Source: Thermoflavifilum sp. (lineage in GTDB: Bacteria > Bacteroidota > Bacteroidia > Chitinophagales > Chitinophagaceae). From it: DNA of 7,169 nucleotides. Location of the stretch: the NCBI GenBank assembly GCA_019683625.1, contig JADGHY010000109.1, forward strand, positions 1-7,169, given 5' to 3'. The notes below the pieces were generated by a model that did no database searches, was not told where the DNA came from, and worked only from the letters and a program-made list of their open reading frames with translations. Both the position numbers and the translations under genes were made by a program. Positions within the stretch are counted from its first letter, which is position 1. Every line of letters begins with the position of its first letter. Positions 5,743 through 7,169 of this stretch are shown here, one piece after another.

Positions 5743-6892
5743 GTTTGTGTTTTAACGGGAAATGCATCTGATGGCCAAGCCGGTCAAAAATACTGATTTT
5801 ATTGGTGTCGCCTGCAAAACCTGCACCGGGCTCGTCCAGGCTATTCAAGACAATCAGGTCAAGATTTTTCTGCCGGAGTTTTTCCAAGGCAAGAGCAGGA
5901 TCATGTTGACTTTCCAGGGCAAAGCCAATCAGCCATTGATGTGGTTGCTTGCGTTTCCCCAGTTCAGAGAGGATATCCATCGTTTTCTCCAGGTTCAGTT
6001 GCAGGTGATCTTCTTGTTTTTTTATTTTCCGGGGAGATACTTGTTGAGGGCGATAGTCGGCCACTGCAGCAGCCATTACCGTGATATCGGTTTCCGGGAA
6101 AATTTTCAGGCAGGCCTCGGCTAATTGTGCGGCTGTTTCGATATGTGTCAGGCGGATGCGGGGGTGTTGAGGAGCGGGTGCCGAAGTAGGGCCTGCAACG
6201 AGGTGTACCTCGGCGCCCATCCAGGCAAAGACCTTGGCAAGGGCAAATCCCATTTTCCCGGAAGAATGGTTGCTGATATATCGTACGGGGTCGATAGGTT
6301 CACGGGTAGGCCCTGCGGTAACCAATACCTTTTTCCCTTTTAGCTGATTTCCGGGTTGTATCCAGCGTTGGGTGATTGCCGAAAGGATTTCGGAGGGTTC
6401 CAGCATCCGGCCCCATCCCTGCAAGCCACTGGCCAGATCGCCCTGAGCCACTTCCAGCACATCCACGCCCACACGCATCAACGAATGGATATGGGCTTGG
6501 GTGGTAGGATGCAGCCACATCTCTTCATCCATAGCAGGAGCCACCACCACCGGGCAACAGGCCGATAAATAGGTGGCCAGCAACAGGTTATCGCATAGGC
6601 CATTGGCCATCTTAGCCAAGGTATGGGCACTGGCTGGGGCAATGAGCAACAAATCGGCTTCGCGACCCAACCTCACATGATTATGCCATTCGTCTTCAGT
6701 AGCAATCGTTGAATATACGGGATGCCGAGAGAGGGTAGCGAGGGTAAGCGGGCTAATAAATTGTTGAGCACCGGGCGTCATGATTACCTGCACATCTGCA
6801 CCGGCTTTTATCAGCAACCGCACCAGCTCGGCCGACTTATATGCAGCAATGCTGCCGGTGACGCCTAGTACCAATTTCCTGCCCTGCAGCAT
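5687..6892 (-). CDS. coaBC: Bifunctional phosphopantothenoylcysteine decarboxylase / phosphopantothenate-cysteine ligase
   Basis: A 401-residue fusion of two coenzyme A enzymes, normal in length. Residues 1-175 form the FMN-dependent decarboxylase CoaC: LGVTGSIAAYKSAELVRLL (9-27), the active-site His72 in HNHVRLG, APASAHTLAKMANGL (85-99), and APAMDEEMW (118-126). Residues 185-401 form the CTP-dependent ligase CoaB: VTAGPTREPIDPVRYISNHSSGKMG (191-215), AAAVADYRP (274-282), the KIKK motif (289-292), and KNLDLIVLN (342-350). Together they convert 4'-phosphopantothenate and cysteine to 4'-phosphopantetheine. Two CoaC motifs differ from E. coli: Asp122 replaces the Asn of PxMNxxMW, and the flexible loop reads ASGLQGWGRM without the catalytic-loop cysteine. 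I believe both are common in Bacteroidota. The gene starts 20 nt after rpoZ, and its last 56 nt overlap the DUF4835 gene. Confidence 0.96.
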   Translation of the reverse strand: MLQGRKLVLGVTGSIAAYKSAELVRLLIKAGADVQVIMTPGAQQFISPLTLATLSRHPVYSTIATEDEWHNHVRLGREADLLLIAPASAHTLAKMANGLCDNLLLATYLSACCPVVVAPAMDEEMWLHPTTQAHIHSLMRVGVDVLEVAQGDLASGLQGWGRMLEPSEILSAITQRWIQPGNQLKGKKVLVTAGPTREPIDPVRYISNHSSGKMGFALAKVFAWMGAEVHLVAGPTSAPAPQHPRIRLTHIETAAQLAEACLKIFPETDITVMAAAVADYRPQQVSPRKIKKQEDHLQLNLEKTMDILSELGKRKQPHQWLIGFALESQHDPALALEKLRQKNLDLIVLNSLDEPGAGFAGDTNKISIFDRLGHQMHFPLKHKHAVAHDIIQALLQLMHPA

Positions 6893-6912
6893 AGGACTTT
6901 AATATCGATCCA

Positions 6913-7169
6913 TTAGCTGAACAAGTCTTGATCCTCTTCCTTGCGATAATAAATTCTATCTTCCAGGAATTCCTGAGTGGCCTGAAGCGCCGGATTGGGA
7001 AGTCGTTCATAATATTTAGAAATCTCAATCTGTTCTTTGTTTTCATGCACTTCCTCCAGGCTATCGGTATGGCTGGCAAATTCTTCCAGCTTGGCATGCA
7101 GCTCTTCCTTTAATGCCACATTAATCTGATTGGCGCGCTTGGCAATGATGGCAATGGATTCGTAAATAT
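6913..7169 (-). CDS. rpoZ: DNA-directed RNA polymerase omega subunit (Rpb6-like), 5' end outside window
   Basis: Eighty-four codons of an open frame run off the right edge. Codons before the GTG at 7119 stay open and read IYESIAIIAKRANQIN, then VALKEELHAKLEEFA, so that GTG is an internal valine and not the start. The KRANQI segment followed by EEVHENKEQIEISKYYERLP is the Bacteroidota form of omega/Rpb6, a small subunit that helps RNA polymerase assembly by clamping the beta' subunit. The tail is acidic (KEEDQDLF). Probably about 25-30 N-terminal residues are missing. The gene lies directly upstream of coaBC (20-nt gap), a neighbourhood I recall as common in this phylum, so promoter elements of the whole operon probably lie beyond the window. 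Confidence 0.88.
   Translation of the reverse strand, partial: IYESIAIIAKRANQINVALKEELHAKLEEFASHTDSLEEVHENKEQIEISKYYERLPNPALQATQEFLEDRIYYRKEEDQDLFS

Noticed and set aside
5762..6343. Two consecutive plus-strand open frames (120 and 72 codons) antisense to coaBC.
   Set aside because: coaBC is complete with conserved motifs throughout; the antisense frames have no recognisable features.
7117..7119. GTG as start codon of a 68-residue protein.
   Set aside because: The frame is open upstream to the window edge and the extra residues continue the omega/Rpb6 match, so the GTG codes for an internal Val.

Overview
The window carries ten genes and almost no non-coding DNA. The only intergenic gap of any size is about 103 bases (507-609). 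There are no RNA genes, mobile elements, CRISPR arrays or long repeats that I can support. The content points to a Bacteroidota genome, probably of the Chitinophagaceae or a close relative. The evidence is a Bacteroidota-type RNA polymerase omega/Rpb6 gene next to coaBC and a DUF4835 gene, a DUF4296 lipoprotein, menaquinone synthesis by the futalosine route, and TAnnTTTG-like -7 boxes instead of E. coli-type promoters. The family-level placement is inference.

Layout. On the left, the minus strand reads from a 6-pyruvoyl-tetrahydropterin synthase (506 to 99) into the first 22 codons of GTP cyclohydrolase I, folE (67 to 1, cut by the window edge). These two enzymes catalyse consecutive steps from GTP to 6-pyruvoyl-tetrahydropterin. 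Divergent from them, on the plus strand, is a pair for the futalosine pathway of menaquinone synthesis: mqnB (610-1290) and mqnD (about 1331-2164).

The rest of the window (2165-7169) is one tightly packed minus-strand run. In transcription order it holds rpoZ (5' end outside the window), coaBC, a secreted DUF4835 protein, a DUF4296 lipoprotein, a PabC-like class IV aminotransferase and a class I photolyase. Junctions are 20 nt apart, 56 nt overlapping, 4 nt overlapping (ATGA), 3 nt apart and 15 nt apart, which suggests one co-transcribed and partly translationally coupled operon. It meets mqnD tail to tail with no spacer: the two stop codons are adjacent.

Functionally the window is mostly cofactor metabolism (pterin, menaquinone, coenzyme A, probably p-aminobenzoate/folate), plus light-driven DNA repair, one RNA polymerase subunit and two poorly understood envelope proteins. 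I did not find a previously undescribed system. The points most worth checking are the biopterin-type rather than queuosine-type PTPS motif, the coaBC/DUF4835 overlap, variant CoaC motifs, the DUF4835-DUF4296 pair, and the zero-spacer convergent junction.
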